Below, one piece after another: positions 1 to 12,034 of a stretch of DNA of 64,000 bases. Source of the stretch: Omphiscola glabra. Taxonomy: Eukaryota; Mollusca; Gastropoda; Lymnaeidae. Within the stretch, counting starts at the first letter, position 1. Every line of letters starts with the position of its first letter. The DNA is taken from contig OZ024802.1 of the NCBI GenBank assembly GCA_964017045.1, positions 33,649,802 to 33,713,801 on the forward strand, in the 5' to 3' direction. Below the pieces are notes generated by a model that was not told the DNA's origin, searched no databases, and saw nothing but the letters and a program-made list of their open reading frames with translations. The position numbers and the translations under genes are program-made.

Positions 1-312
1 TAGAAGAACTTAGGTCATGGCTAACAGAACTTAGGTCATAGCTAGCAGAACTTAGGTCATAGCTAGCAAAACTTAGGTCATAGCTAGCAAAACTTAGGTA
101 ATAGCTAGAAGAACTTAGGTCATAGCTAGCAGGATGTAGGTCATAGCTATCAGAACTTAGGTTATAGCAAGAAGAACTTAGGTCATAGCTAGCAGAACGT
201 AAGTCATAGCTAGAAGAACTTAGGTCATAGCTAGCAGAAGTTATGTCATAGCTAGCAGAATTCAGGTAATGGCGATCAGAACTCAGGTCATAGCTAGTAG
301 TTCTCTGGTCAT
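1..312. repeat. Minisatellite, 21-bp unit, cut by window edge
   Basis: About 14 copies of a 21-bp unit with core GAACTTAGGTCATAGCTAGC. Copies diverge towards the right end and fade out into unique sequence. The array probably continues to the left of the window. Confidence 0.9.
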
Positions 313-427
313 AGATATTAAAACATTGGTCATATCTATAGCGAAACCCTGTTTTCAGTTAGTAGCACTCTTGCCATGTTTAAAAACTCCTAGTCCACTA
401 GAACTATTCGTGAACCCGCGGGTACTA

Positions 428-745
428 CGCAGCTCATGGAGACCGCTGACCATAGCCCCGAAAACCCTAGCCGGAGACCCTTTGCCATAGCCTGGAGACC
501 TCTACATAGATACCGCAGGCCATAGCCCAAAGACCCTTAGCCGGAGACCGCTTGCCATAGCATGGGGACCTCTACATGCATACCGCTGGCCATAGCCCCG
601 AAAACCCTAGCCTGAGACCCCTTGCTATAGCCTGGAGACCTCTACATAGATACCGCTAGCCATAGCCCAAAGACCCTTAACCACAGACCGCTTGCCATAG
701 CATGGGGACCTCTACATGGATACCGCTGGCCATAGGCCGGAGATC
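428..745. repeat. 70-bp tandem repeat with alternating 140-bp dimers
   Basis: The motif TACCGC(A/T)GGCCATAG recurs every 70 bp (511, 581, 651, 721). Two monomer types alternate: one with CCCAAAGACCCTTA, the other with CCCCGAAAACCCTA. The true repeating unit is therefore a 140-bp dimer. Confidence 0.8.
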
Positions 746-1050
746 ACTGATATGTTGGGGAAAGTATGTCAGCTTAGAAGTGACAGCCACTTGAAAAGAC
801 AACAACACTGTATTGACGTCAGAAATGAAACAATCATGTTACGGAGATAGTGTCTCAGATGACTGTAGATATGTATTCTGTGTTAAAACTGGGATGTGAC
901 CAGGTCAATGCTAACCAAAGCGACAACAAAAATGCTGAAGTTGGATATTCAAGGGCCATCTTAGTGCAAGTGTGACGTCACATATGATGACACTTTACAG
1001 CTAGTGAGGGAAACAGCTAGTGGAATAGAGTAGCTGATTAGACATATAAG
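746..1050. other. Unique spacer
   Basis: Non-repetitive AT-rich sequence with no coding potential that I can recognise and no transposon ends. Confidence 0.5.
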
Positions 1051-1051
1051 A

Positions 1052-1478
1052 TTGTAGTTAATTAGACTTTTAATAGATGGTAGAGAATTAGACTTATAAT
1101 AGATGGTAGTGAATTAGACTTATAATAGATGGTAGTTAATTAGACTTATAATAGATGGTAGTTAATTAGACTAATGATCATACAATAGATGGTAGTTAAT
1201 TCGACTTATGATCATATAAAAGATGGTAGTTAATTAGACGTATGATCATATAAAAGATGGTAGTTAATTAGACCTATGATCATATAAAAGATGGTAGTTA
1301 ATTAGACGTATGATCATATAAAAGATGGTAGTTAATTAGACTTATGATCATAAAAAAGATGGTAGTTAACTAGACTTATGATCATATAAAAAATGGTAGT
1401 TAATTAGACTTATGATAATATAAAAGATGGTAGTTAATTAGACTTATGATCATATAAAAGATGGTAGTTAAATAGATT
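1052..1478. repeat. Minisatellite, 26-bp unit growing to 34 bp
   Basis: The left copies have a 26-bp unit (ATAGATGGTAGTTAATTAGA core). From about 1,170 on, the same unit carries an extra GATCATA-type block, which makes it 34 bp. There are about 13 copies in all, and the change in period is visible inside one continuous array. Confidence 0.85.
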
Positions 1479-1844
1479 AATAAACTTTTTATAGCTAAGT
1501 AAAGAATATTTTCTTGGAAGATAGTTTCTAACTATCCGGATGATCTCTATTGAGATGGTAGTCAATTAAAAAGATGGTGGGTTTGTAGATGGTAGATGAA
1601 TAGACATTAAGTTGCCATGAACAAAGTCAATACGAGTCAGTGGCGAAGGAGAGGGGTTGGTGGGGGGGGGGCTCTCAGCCCCGGGTGGTACTTTTTTTAA
1701 ATGATGTGAAGGGGCGGCATTTTTGACCAACGAGGTTTTTCTTCTCTTGGAAGGGGGGCTGAAAAAAATCTTGGCCTACCCAGGGCGGCACTAACCCTTG
1801 CTAATCTACTGCCCGATGCCAGAGTTACAGCAAAATATACAATC
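1479..1844. other. Spacer with one hAT-like end
   Basis: Mostly unique sequence. At 1,638 CAGTGGCGAAGGAG resembles the CAGTGGCGTAG end of the MITE found at 48.1 kb, followed by G-rich sequence and two CCCGGG(T)GG / CCCAGGGCGGCAC blocks typical of such elements. No matching right end or target duplication was found, so it is at best a degraded fragment. Confidence 0.4.
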
Positions 1845-2450
1845 TACTTTACTGACACTTATCTACTCCAATGTCAGACTTATCTTCTCTAAGTGACAGA
1901 CTTATCTACTTTACTGAAAGACTTATTTACTCCAATGTCAGACTTATCTACTATAAAGACAGACTTATCTACTATAAAGACAGACTATCTACTATAAAGA
2001 CAGACTTATCTACTCTAATGACAGACTTATCTACTCTAATGACAGACTTAACTACTCTAATGACAGACTTATCTACTCTAATGACAGACTTATCTACTCT
2101 AATGACAGACTTATCTACTCTAATGTCAGACTTATCTTCTCTAAGTGACAGACTTATCTACTTTACTGAAAGACTTATTTACTCCAATGTCAGACTTATC
2201 TACTATAAAGACAGACTTATCTACTATAAAGACAGACTATCTACTATAAAGACAGACTTATCTACTCTAATGACAGACTTATCTACTCTAATGACAGACT
2301 TAACTACTCTAATGACAGACTTATCTACTCTAATGACAGACTTATCTACTCTAATGACAGACTTATCTACTCTAATGTCAGACTTATCTACTCTAATGAC
2401 AGACTTATCTACTCTAATGTCAGACTTATCTACCATAATGGCAGACTTAG
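1845..2450. repeat. Minisatellite, 21-bp unit with an internal 252-bp duplication
   Basis: About 29 copies of GACAGACTTATCTACTCTAA plus one base. Because 21 is a multiple of three, both strands stay open and give apparent proteins (TDLSTLM repeated). These are not considered genes. The block beginning at 1,871 is repeated at 2,123, an exact 12-unit shift, including its irregular copies. Confidence 0.9.
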
Positions 2451-2956
2451 CTACCCTTAACATTATAACAGACTTTCGGTTACACACGAAACAAATTTTC
2501 TAAAAAAAAAATGTTTGCGGATTTGCCATCTCTGAATGAACCAGGGGAAATCTCTGATTGGCCAACACTGAACCACGGGAAATCTCTGATTGGTCAACAC
2601 TTGATCCCATTTTAAATGGAACCAGGATTCATCGATGTTGTTTGTTTTTTTTTTTCAACCAATCAGCGAGCAATGACAACCTTTTAACATTTTCGACAAT
2701 ACTTCTTAATAAAAGTCCAATCTTTCTCTCTATGACGTAAAATGAGCGCAATAATTGTATTTTTAGATTTGTGATTAAATCCGCTTCATTTTCAATGGAT
2801 ATGATGAATAGCGAAACATACTTTCTATTTATAGATTTTGCCATTTCTCGTGGAAGCTGATAGGGGATGAAGAAGAGGGCAGAGGGTGGGGGCCACAAAG
2901 CATCTTTGTCGTTTTTTCCCCCCTAAAAAATTAGAGTTGATTTTTTTTATACATAT
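2451..2956. other. Spacer with one 32-bp duplication
   Basis: Mostly unique sequence. Two adjacent copies of a 32-bp segment (GGGAAATCTCTGATTGG core) lie at about 2,537-2,602. There is also a poly-T run near 2,643. No gene is seen. Confidence 0.5.
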
Positions 2957-3262
2957 ACCATAAACACAAACCTAACCAATTATAAACCCAAACAAATACA
3001 AACCCAAACAAATACAAACCCAACCAAATATAAACCCAACCAAATACAAACCCAAACAAATACCCCAAACAAATACAAACCCAAACAAATATAAACCCAA
3101 ACAAATATAAACCCAAACAAATACAAACCCAGCCAAATACATACCCAGCCAAATACATACCTAGCCAAACACATACTCAATAAAAAAACATACCCAGCCA
3201 AATACATACACAGCCAAATACATACTCAACCAAATACATATTCAGCCGAAAACATACCCAAC
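2957..3262. repeat. Minisatellite, 16-bp unit
   Basis: About 19 copies of AACCCAAACAAATACA with drift to AACCCAGCCAAATACA on the right. One strand has almost no G. Confidence 0.85.
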
Positions 3263-3705
3263 TGTACAAATAACAAACATGTGTACCAGTAAAAAAATTG
3301 TTCGTAGGTGTACGCTTTTTTTAGTTGTAATTTTAATATGAGACTCTATGATTTGAAACAAGGAATACGACTTTAGCACCAAACATGGTGTGTTTATCTT
3401 GTGACTTTAGCACCAAACAAAAGGTGTAAATCTTGTGTGACAAGTTTGCTGAGATTCTTGGAACTTGAGTGCCTTCAGTTTTGCTTTCTGTTTCTCTGTA
3501 AAGCAGTGTTTCTCAACCTCTGATGTTCGTACCCTAAGTGGCAATTGTGTGACTCATTAACATTTTGACATTTATGGAACACGTTTATTTTCTAAGTTTA
3601 CAAAGTTCTTTGCGCTAGGCCGTGTAAAGAGAAGAGAGTACAGAGGTATTCCGGAGGAGCTCCTGCAAGGAGAATTGATAGAGAGGGCAAGACATACAGG
3701 GTGCG
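3263..3705. other. Spacer with a possible hAT end
   Basis: Unique sequence. CAGTGTTTCTCAACCTCTG near 3,505 resembles the CAGTGGTTCTCAACCT end of the SPIN-like element at 28.3 kb, but no partner end is visible nearby. Confidence 0.35.
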
Positions 3706-3952
3706 CTTTAAAGACGTGTGTCAGTAAAGACGTCAGTCAAGACGTGTGTCGGTAAAGACGTCAGTCAAGACGTGTGTCAGTCAAGACGTGTGTCAGTAAA
3801 GACGTGTGTCAGTAAGGACGTGTGTCCATAAAGACGTGTGTCAATAAAGACACGTGTCAATAAAGACGTGTGTCAGTAAAGACGGGTGTCAGTAAAGAAG
3901 TGTGTCAGTAAAGACGTGTGTCAGTAAAGAAGTGTGTCACTAAAGATATGTT
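3706..3952. repeat. Minisatellite, 16-bp unit
   Basis: About 15 copies of AAGACGTGTGTCAGTA with point variants. Confidence 0.85.
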
Positions 3953-4124
3953 AACATTTTGAGGTATAATATTTAATACTATGGCATTTTTTAAAGATCT
4001 ATAACTTAGTATAACGGGGGCACCCAAACGGTTACACCCCGGGGGGCGTTCAACGTCTGAAATGTAAATATATACCCAACCTATTACATACATAGATAAT
4101 CAACAACATAAAAACACATATACT

Positions 4125-5312
4125 CACTCAAACCATACATTAATAGCATACTAGCAACAACTCTAGCCATACATCACTAGCATACTAGCAACAACTCTAG
4201 CCATACCACTAGCATACTAGCATACTAGCAACAACTCTAGCCATACATCACTAGCTTACTAGCAACAACTCTGGCCATACATCACTAGCATACTTGCATA
4301 CTAGCAACAACTCTAGCCATACACCACTAGCATACTAGCAACAACTCTGGCCATACATCACTAGCATACTAGCAACAACTCTAGCCATACATCACTAGCT
4401 TACTAGCAACAACTCTGGCCATACATCACTAGCATACTAGCAACAACTCTAGCCATACCACTAGCATACTAGCAACAACTCTAGCCATACATCACTAGCA
4501 TACTAGCAACAGCTCTAGCCATACATCACTAGCTTACTAGCAACAACTCTAGCCATACATCACTAGCATACTAGCAACAACTCTAGCCATACATCACTAG
4601 CATACTAGCAACAACTCTAGCCATACATCACTAGCATACTAGCAACAACTCTAGCCATACATCACTAGCTTACTAGCAACAACTCTAGCCATACCACTAG
4701 CATACTAGCAACAACTCTAGCCATACCACTAGCATACTAGCAACAACTCTAGCCATACCACTAGCATACTAGCAACAACTCTAGCCATACATCACTAGCT
4801 TACTAGCAACAACTCTGGCCATACATCACTAGCATACTAGCATACTAGCAACAACTCTAGCCATACACCACTAGCATACTAGCAACAACTCTAGCCATAC
4901 ATCACTAGCTTACTAGCAACAACTCTGGCCATACATCACTAGCATACTAGCATACTAGCAACAACTCTAGCCATACCACTAGCATACTAGCAACAACTCT
5001 AGCCATACCACTAGCATACTAGCAACAACTCTAGCCATACCACTAGCATACTAGCAACAACTCTAGCCATACATCACTAGCTTACTAGCAACAACTCTGG
5101 CCATACATCACTAGCATACTAGCATACTAGCAACAACTCTAGCCATACATCACTAGCATACTAGCAACAACTCTAGCCATAGCACTAGCATACTAGCAAC
5201 AACTCTAGCCATACATCACTAGCATACAAGCAACAACTCTAGCCATACCACTAGCATACTAGCAACAATTCTAACCATACATCACTAGCATACAAGCAAC
5301 AACTCTACTCCC
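4125..5312. repeat. Minisatellite, 34-bp unit with 31- and 43-bp variants
   Basis: About 36 copies built on CTAGCATACTAGCAACAACT followed by CTAGCCATACATCA. A 3-bp shorter form (CCATACCACTAG) and a form with an extra CATACTAG block recur in the same order, so groups of units were copied together. Confidence 0.9.
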
Positions 5313-5766
5313 CACCACACCCATCAGATCCAACCCCCACAGCCCACACACAAACACACCAAGAACTTCCCAAATAACATCAGAACACTGGCTGTCAGCT
5401 GTCTGCTCCATATTTCCTACTGACCAAACCTTAACACTCAATCGAACAGATAAGACTGGATATATTTACGTCAATAGCATTCTTGCCTTATCACCGGAGA
5501 GCTCGACAAGGGAAGTAATGCCCGGTTGTGATAACAAGACAAAACGTGCGTAAAAAGGCGGTATTTCATTGACAATACGATCATGAACATTTTACAAGTC
5601 TGAACTATGTTCACCTTGCACTACTCCAGTGGAAGGGTGTGGTAGAGGTGGTGGCAAAAATCAAATTTTATTGGACCAAATTGGTGCTTTTCAATTGTAC
5701 AGCCCTCCATAACCTTTGCCATATGTCGACATTCATATTAGTTTGTTAAATAACTTGATTGTACCC
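5313..5766. other. Unique spacer
   Basis: Non-repetitive sequence with no recognisable coding region or transposon end. Confidence 0.5.
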
Positions 5767-5767
5767 T

Positions 5768-6236
5768 GGGACGATTGAATAAAATGATGATTGAACCTTA
5801 GGATGATTGTATTATGGGATGATTGCACTCTAGGCAGTATAAGATGAATGTACTATGGAATGATTGTACATTGGGATGATTGTAATATGGAATGATTGTA
5901 GTATGGGATGCTTGTAGTATGGGATGATTGTACAATGGAATGATTGTACTATGGAATGAATGTAGTATGGGATAATTGTACAATGGGATTATTGTACTTT
6001 AGGATGATTGTACTATGGAACGATTGTACTATGGGATGATTTTACTCTAGGCAGTATAGGATGAATGTACTATGGATGATTTTACAATAGGATGATTGTA
6101 CTAATGGATGATTGTACAATAGGATGACTGTACTATAGAATGATTCTTCTATGGAATGATTGCACCATAGGATGATTGTATTATAGGATGATTGTACTAT
6201 CTGATGATTTTACTATGAGATGATTGTACTATTGTA
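5768..6236. repeat. Minisatellite, 16-bp unit, degenerate
   Basis: About 28 copies of GATGATTGTACTATGG with many substitutions and some shortened units. A larger segment with TAGGCAGTATAGGATGAATG-like sequence occurs twice (near 5,833 and 6,050). Confidence 0.8.
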
Positions 6237-6357
6237 TATCATTATATAGCAGTCGCGAATCAATTTTTTATAATATTTTAGATTTTTATTTCTTTTGGAA
6301 TTCACTAATTTATTTATCTGAATTTACTTCATTTTTTTAGTATGTGAACCACGTATT

Positions 6358-7128
6358 ACAGACATAACAGACGTAACAGACGTAACAGACATAACAGACA
6401 TAACAGACATAACAGACGTAACAGACATAACAGACGTAACAGACGTAACAGACATAACAGACGTAACAGACATAACAGACATAACAGACATAACAGACAT
6501 AACAGACGTAACAGACATAACAGACATAACAGACATAACAGACGTAACAGACATAACAGACGTAACAGACATAACAGACGTAACAGACATAACAGACATA
6601 ACAGACGTAACAGACGTAACAGACGTAACAGACATAACAGACATAACAGACGTAACAGACATAACAGACATAACAGACATAACAGACATAACAGACGTAA
6701 CAGACATAACCGACATAACAGACGTAACAGACATAACAGACATAACAGACGTAACAGACGTAACAGACGTAACAGACATAACAGACATAACAGACGTAAC
6801 AGACATAACAGACGTAACAGACGTAACAGACGTAACAGACGTAACAGACATAACAGACATAACAGACATAACAGACGTAACAGACATAACAGACGTAACA
6901 GACATAACAGACATAACAGACATAACAGACGTAACAGACATAACAGACGTAACAGACATAACAGACATAACAGACATAACAGACGTAACAGACATAACAG
7001 ACGTAACAGACATAACAGACGTAACAGACATAACAGACATAACAGACGTAACAGACATAACAGACGTAACAGACATAACAGACATAACAGACGTAACAGA
7101 CATAACAGACATAACAGACGTAACAGAC
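6358..7128. repeat. 9-bp satellite with two alternating variants
   Basis: About 85 copies of a 9-bp unit in only two main forms, GACATAACA and GACGTAACA. The difference is CpA versus CpG at one position. Long apparent reading frames on the minus strand (CYV and MSVTSV repeats) are by-products of a period divisible by three. Confidence 0.95.
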
Positions 7129-7736
7129 CCTAACGTGATCTTTTCTCTTCCTTGCTTGATTTGCAGGCGATGTCAAGGTGTCAGTGTCTTGCAGTTATGG
7201 GTCAAGGTCACCAAAAAGTCACGGTGTCATGGTAGGAGTGTGTGCAGTTGCGTAGGAAAGGGGGTGCCGAGGGTTGGTGAGCCCTATGGGCACTTTTTGC
7301 TTTAATTGGATGGGCGGTATTTGTTGGCCAAACTGCAGAGTTCCTTTCGTGTCATGTACGGAGTGTCTGCATTAAGGTTTCATGATGGCGATGTGATGTT
7401 CCAGAGTTACCTACGGGGTGTTAGTGTCACAGTGTCAGTCCTATTTTCTTTTCAAGAACCTGCCAAGAACCTGTCAAGAACCTGTCAAGAATGTTTTTCG
7501 GAATCAAAACCGATTTGTGGCCGACTGGCCGAGCCGCACTCAGGTCGCTAAAGAGCCGCATGCCGCACGCGAGCCGCGGTATTCCGACCACTTCCTTAGT
7601 TTAAAATAAATGTATGTGTAATAACATATTCTGTTAAGTAGTTCATCCATATATTCTTCAAAGAGAGATGAGTTGTATTCTAATTTCGACCCAGATTTCT
7701 AGGATTATCAGTCTGGGGTTATTTAAAACGCATTAC
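7129..7736. other. Spacer with a hAT-like end
   Basis: Contains four copies of an 11-bp repeat (CAAGAACCTGT, about 7,454-7,490). On the minus strand at about 7,510-7,592 is an AGTGGTCGG...GCGGCTC...GCGGCTCTTT sequence that matches transposon-like ends at 10.45 and 25.65 kb. Confidence 0.5.
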
Positions 7737-7737
7737 A

Positions 7738-7952
7738 ATGTACACCCTGTGCATCACGTGCACCATGTACTCCATACACACCTTTTAAACCATGCGGACC
7801 ATAAACACCTTTAACATCATGCACACCGTGTATACCATGCACACTATATGCACCCTGTACACCATGTACACCATAAACACCTTGTACATCATGTACACAA
7901 TGTATACCATGCAGACCATATGCACCGTGTACACCGTATGCACAATTCTCTC
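7738..7952. repeat. Minisatellite, 9-bp unit, degenerate
   Basis: A run of ACC(A/G)TGTAC-type 9-mers with many transitions, about 23 copies. Confidence 0.75.
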
Positions 7953-8749
7953 TGCATTCAAATTAAAATCCTAGATATGAGTTAAACCCGGCGTTCCAAA
8001 AGACTTGGGCAGCGAATAAAGGTCCACGGACCACCACTTTGAATAACAATGGTCCACAATACCGCGCGGGCCACCCCTTTGAGCAGCCCTGGTCCACAAT
8101 ACTGCGCGGACCACTCCTTTGAGCAGCCCTGGTCCACAAGACAGTGAAATCGAAACAACGAGTTATGCCTGTAATAAAGCCAGCAGATGGCGCCCCAATC
8201 TAACCAAACCATAAAACAGCATTCTACGCCAGGCCACAGATAGCAGAAGTCACAAGTCCGTGCACTTGGTGAACCCCGACTGAAGAAGAGAGAAGGACAA
8301 AAACCATGACAATGGCAAGGCTCGTCGTCTGCAGGGCAATAAGGAACTAACTGGCTGAAACCGTAAGGCCTGGATATATTGAGATTACAATCACTTTTAA
8401 TATGATTGGTTGCTACGAAAACCAGTTTATAGTATGCAAGACAACGACGGTGGTTCTCATCGTGTGTTCCTACCCCCCCCCCCCACACCGATGTAGTGAT
8501 GATAATTTAAGTATGCCCTTTATATGACATGATTTATACACCTTGATGCCCAGCTTAATGTTACACAGCTCAGTAACTTTCTATTCAAAGGATTATATAT
8601 TCTCCCCCCCCCCCAAACCCTCTCGACCCCTTGTTATTTCATATTATGTAAACTCATATAAATGTCTATAGAGTAATCTTTTCGCAGCGCCCCATTTGAG
8701 CTAGAAATCCCCGCCCCCCTCTTTTAAAAGTTTGCGTGGGTCAAGGATA
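7953..8749. other. Spacer with transposon-derived 40-bp repeat
   Basis: GGTCCACAA...GCGCGGACCAC...TTTGAGCAGCCCT repeats every 40 bp at 8,051, 8,091 and 8,131. The GGTCC(G/A)CGGACCACC style is typical of ends of hAT elements. The rest is unique apart from poly-C tracts near 8,466 and 8,605. Confidence 0.5.
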
Positions 8750-9392
8750 ATTGTATCCAAGTATCAGAGCATTAAAGCATCAGAGCATCAGACTATCAGA
8801 GTATCACAGCATCAGACTATCAAAGTAATAGAGCATAAGACTATCAGACTATCAGAGTATCAGAGTATCAGAGCATCAGACTATCCGAGTATCAGAGTAT
8901 CAGACTTTCAGAGTATCAGAGCATCAGGCTATCAGACTATCAGAGTATTAGAGCATCAGACAACCAGAGTATCCGAGTATCAGACTATCAGACTATCAGA
9001 GCATCAGAGTGTGAGATGATTAGGCTAGCAGACTATCAGAGTATCAGGGCATCGGAGTATCGGAGCATCAGACGATCAGAGTATCAGGGCATCGGAGTAT
9101 CGGAGCATCAGACGATCAGAGTATCAGGGCATCGGAGTATCGGAGCATCAGACGATCAGAGTATCAGGGCATCGGAGTATCGGAGCATCAGAAGATCAGA
9201 GTATCAGGGCATCGGAGTATCGGAGCATCAGACGATCAGAGTATCAGGGCATCGGAGTATCGGAGCATCAGACGATCAGGGCATCGGAGTATCGGAGCAT
9301 CAGACAATCAGAGTATCAGGGCATCGGAGTATCGGAGTATCAGACGATCAGACTATCAGGGCATCGGAGTATCAGAGTATCATTCATAAATG
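8750..9392. repeat. 8-bp satellite with 40-bp higher-order unit
   Basis: Basic 8-mers of the type TATCAGAG / CATCAGAC. From about 9,070 five 8-mers form an ordered 40-bp unit (GTATCAGGGCATCGGAGTAT core) repeated about seven times nearly without change. The left half is a disordered older version of the same repeat. Confidence 0.9.
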
Positions 9393-9486
9393 TACAGCTC
9401 CGGTAAATGTCCGACTCCTCATAAACTATTCAACTCCGATCATAAATATCCGACTCTGGATATAAGTGGTTGACTCCGGTCGTCCA

Positions 9487-10412
9487 GCAATGTCAAACTT
9501 AGTCCAGTAATGTCCGACTAAGTCCAGTAATGTCCGACTAAGTCCAGTAATGTCCGAATAAGTCCAGAAATGTCCGACTAAGTCCAGTAATGGCCGACTA
9601 AGTCCAGTAATGTCCGACTAAGTCCAGTAATGTCCGACTAAGTCCAGTAATGTCCGACTAAGTCCCGTAATGTTCGACTAAGTCCAGTAATGTTCGACTA
9701 AGTCCAGTAATGTCCGACTAAGTCCAGTAATGTCCGACTAAGTCCAGTAATGTCCGACTAAGTCCAGTAATGTCCGACTAAGTCCAGTAATGTCCGACTA
9801 AGTCCAGTAATGTCCGACTAAGTCCAGTAATGTTCGACTAAGTCCAGTAATGTCCGACTAAGTCCAGTAATGTCCGACTAAGTCCAGTAATGTTCGACTA
9901 AGTCCAGTAATGTCCGACTAAGTCCAGTAATGTCCGACTAAGTCCAGTAATGTTCGACTAAGTCCAGTAATGTCCGACTAAGTCCAGTAATGTCCGACTA
10001 AGTCCAGTAATGTCCGACTAAGTCCAGTAATGTTCGACTAAGTCCAGTAATGTTCAACTAAGTCCAGTAATGTCCGACTAAGTCCAGTAATGTCCGACTA
10101 AGTCCAGTAATGGCCGACTAAGTCCCGTAATGTCCGACTAAGTCCAGTAATGTTCGACTAAGTCCAGTAATGTTCGACTAAGTCCAGTAATGTCCGACTA
10201 AGTCCAGTAATGTCCGACTAAGTCCAGTAATGGCCGACTAAGTCCAGTAATGTCCGACTAAGTCCAATAATGGCCGACTAAGTCCAGTAATGTCCGACTA
10301 AGTCCAGTAATGTCCGACTAAGTCCAGTAATGTCCGACTAAGTCCAGTAATGTCGAACTAAGTCCAGTAATGTCCGACTAAGTCCAGTAATGTCCGACTA
10401 AGTCCAGTGATG
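9487..10412. repeat. Minisatellite, 20-bp unit
   Basis: About 46 copies of TAATGTCCGACTAAGTCCAG in strict 20-bp register. Variation is concentrated at GTCCG / GTTCG / GGCCG. A degenerate lead-in with the same CCGACT motif lies at about 9,395-9,486. Confidence 0.95.
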
Positions 10413-11272
10413 AGCGATTCATGTCATCAATATCCCATTCCGGGTAAATATCACTTAGATTGGTGGTCGGCATGCATGCGGCTCTTTGTAGGATTGATGC
10501 GGCTCTAATATCTATAATGACATGCGAATATAACTAATTTTTTTAAAAATGTTTCCCGCCCCCTACCTCCCAGTTTACGCAGACGAGACAAAACAACACC
10601 TACTTCCGTCGAACTGGTTCAGTGTGCCGCAAAGACGCCACGCCGTGACGCGTGGCTTGTGACGCAGGCCAAAGTCTGGGGAAACATGTGGCGTGGGCTG
10701 ACGTCACAGCTCACCTTCAAATCGCACAGCTAGTTTAAAAAAACAACACCAACACGACTTACAAAATGCGTGATAAAAACAATCTGGGCAAGGGAGCGGT
10801 CTGTTAGTAATCTACCAGTTGTATTCGTTGGTAGATAACTCTGTTATCTCTACAGCACCGAGTGGCCTCCCTTACAATGGGGTCAAGTCTGCTGGCCCGA
10901 AGGTTTGTTGTTCACTGGTAATCTGTGGCCGTGGTTCACCTCTGCACACCCGTCAGATCTGGGCCGTACGAATTCCCGGAAATAACGTCACAGGGGCAGG
11001 GTTGCCCCACGAGTTATTTTTAAGTCCTAACAGTGGCGTAGTGCTGTGGAGGCAACACCAACACAATCACTTACAATGTTTTACCCCCCCCCCCCTTTTT
11101 TCCCACTTTTCATTTCCCAAAAGAAGGTGAACCTACAAGATGGCTGCATAAACATTATATCATCGAAACATTTTCAAATAAAAATGAACAATATAATTTT
11201 TAAAAATGTAACGCAATTTTTCAAAAATAAACGCAAAGGTATCAAAATAAATGTCCCCCCCCCCCCCCCCAG
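10413..11272. other. Spacer with transposon-like fragments
   Basis: GTGGTCGGCATGCATGCGG followed by CTCTTTG (about 10,461) resembles the hAT-like ends at 7.5 and 25.65 kb. CAGTGGCGTAG at 11,031 resembles the MITE end at 48.1 kb but has no partner. Reading frames here are short, overlap poly-C tracts and resemble nothing known to me. Confidence 0.45.
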
Positions 11273-11996
11273 AACTTCAGAATTGATACAGTGCTATGAC
11301 TTCAGAGCTGATACAGTGCTATAACTTCACAGCTGATACAGTGCTATGACTTCAGAGTTGATACAGTGCTATAACTTCAGAGCTGATACAGTGCTATAAA
11401 TTCAGAGCTGATACAGTGCTATGACTTCAGAGTTGATACAGTGCTATAACTTCACAGCTGATACAGTGCTATGACTTCAGAGTTGATACAGTGCTATAAC
11501 TTCAGAGCTGATACAGTGCTATAAATTCAGAGCTGATACAGTGCTATAACTTCATAGCTGATACAGTGCTATGACTTCACAGCTGATACAGTGCTATGAC
11601 TTCACAGCTGATACTGTGCTATGACTTCACAGCTGATACAGTGCTATGACTTCAGAGCTGATACAGTGCTATGAGAGCTGATACAGTGCTATGACTTCAG
11701 AGCTGATACAGTGCTATGACTTCAGAGCTGATACAGTGCTATGACTTCAGAGTTTATACAGTGCTATGACTTCAGAGCTGATACAGTGCTATGACTTCAG
11801 AGCTGATACAGTGCTATGACTTCAGAGTTTATACAGTGCTATGACTTCAGAGCTGATACAGTGCTATGACTTCAGAGCTGATACAGTGCTATGACTTCAG
11901 AGCTGATACAGTGCTATGACTTCAGAGCTGATACAGTGCTATGACTTCAGAGCTGATACAGTGCTATGACTTCAGAGTTTATACAGTGCTATGACT
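11273..11996. repeat. Minisatellite, 25-bp unit
   Basis: About 29 copies of CTTCAGAGCTGATACAGTGC plus TATGA. Variants (GAGTTTATACAG, CACAGCTG, TATAACTTC) recur in the same order, indicating duplication of groups of units. Confidence 0.95.
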
Positions 11997-12034
11997 AAAT
12001 AAATATGGGGTGCCATGAAATACAATGATGCTGT

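Noticed and set aside
4125..5312. CRISPR-like array
   Set aside because: Direct repeats without unique spacers, in an animal genome; ordinary minisatellite. The same applies to the 34-35-bp arrays elsewhere.
6324..7176. Long minus-strand reading frames (CYVCYV and MSVTSV repeats)
   Set aside because: The 9-bp period keeps all frames without stops open; no start context, no non-repeat domain, pure satellite.
10819..11130. 103-codon frame
   Set aside because: Runs into a poly-C tract and resembles no family.
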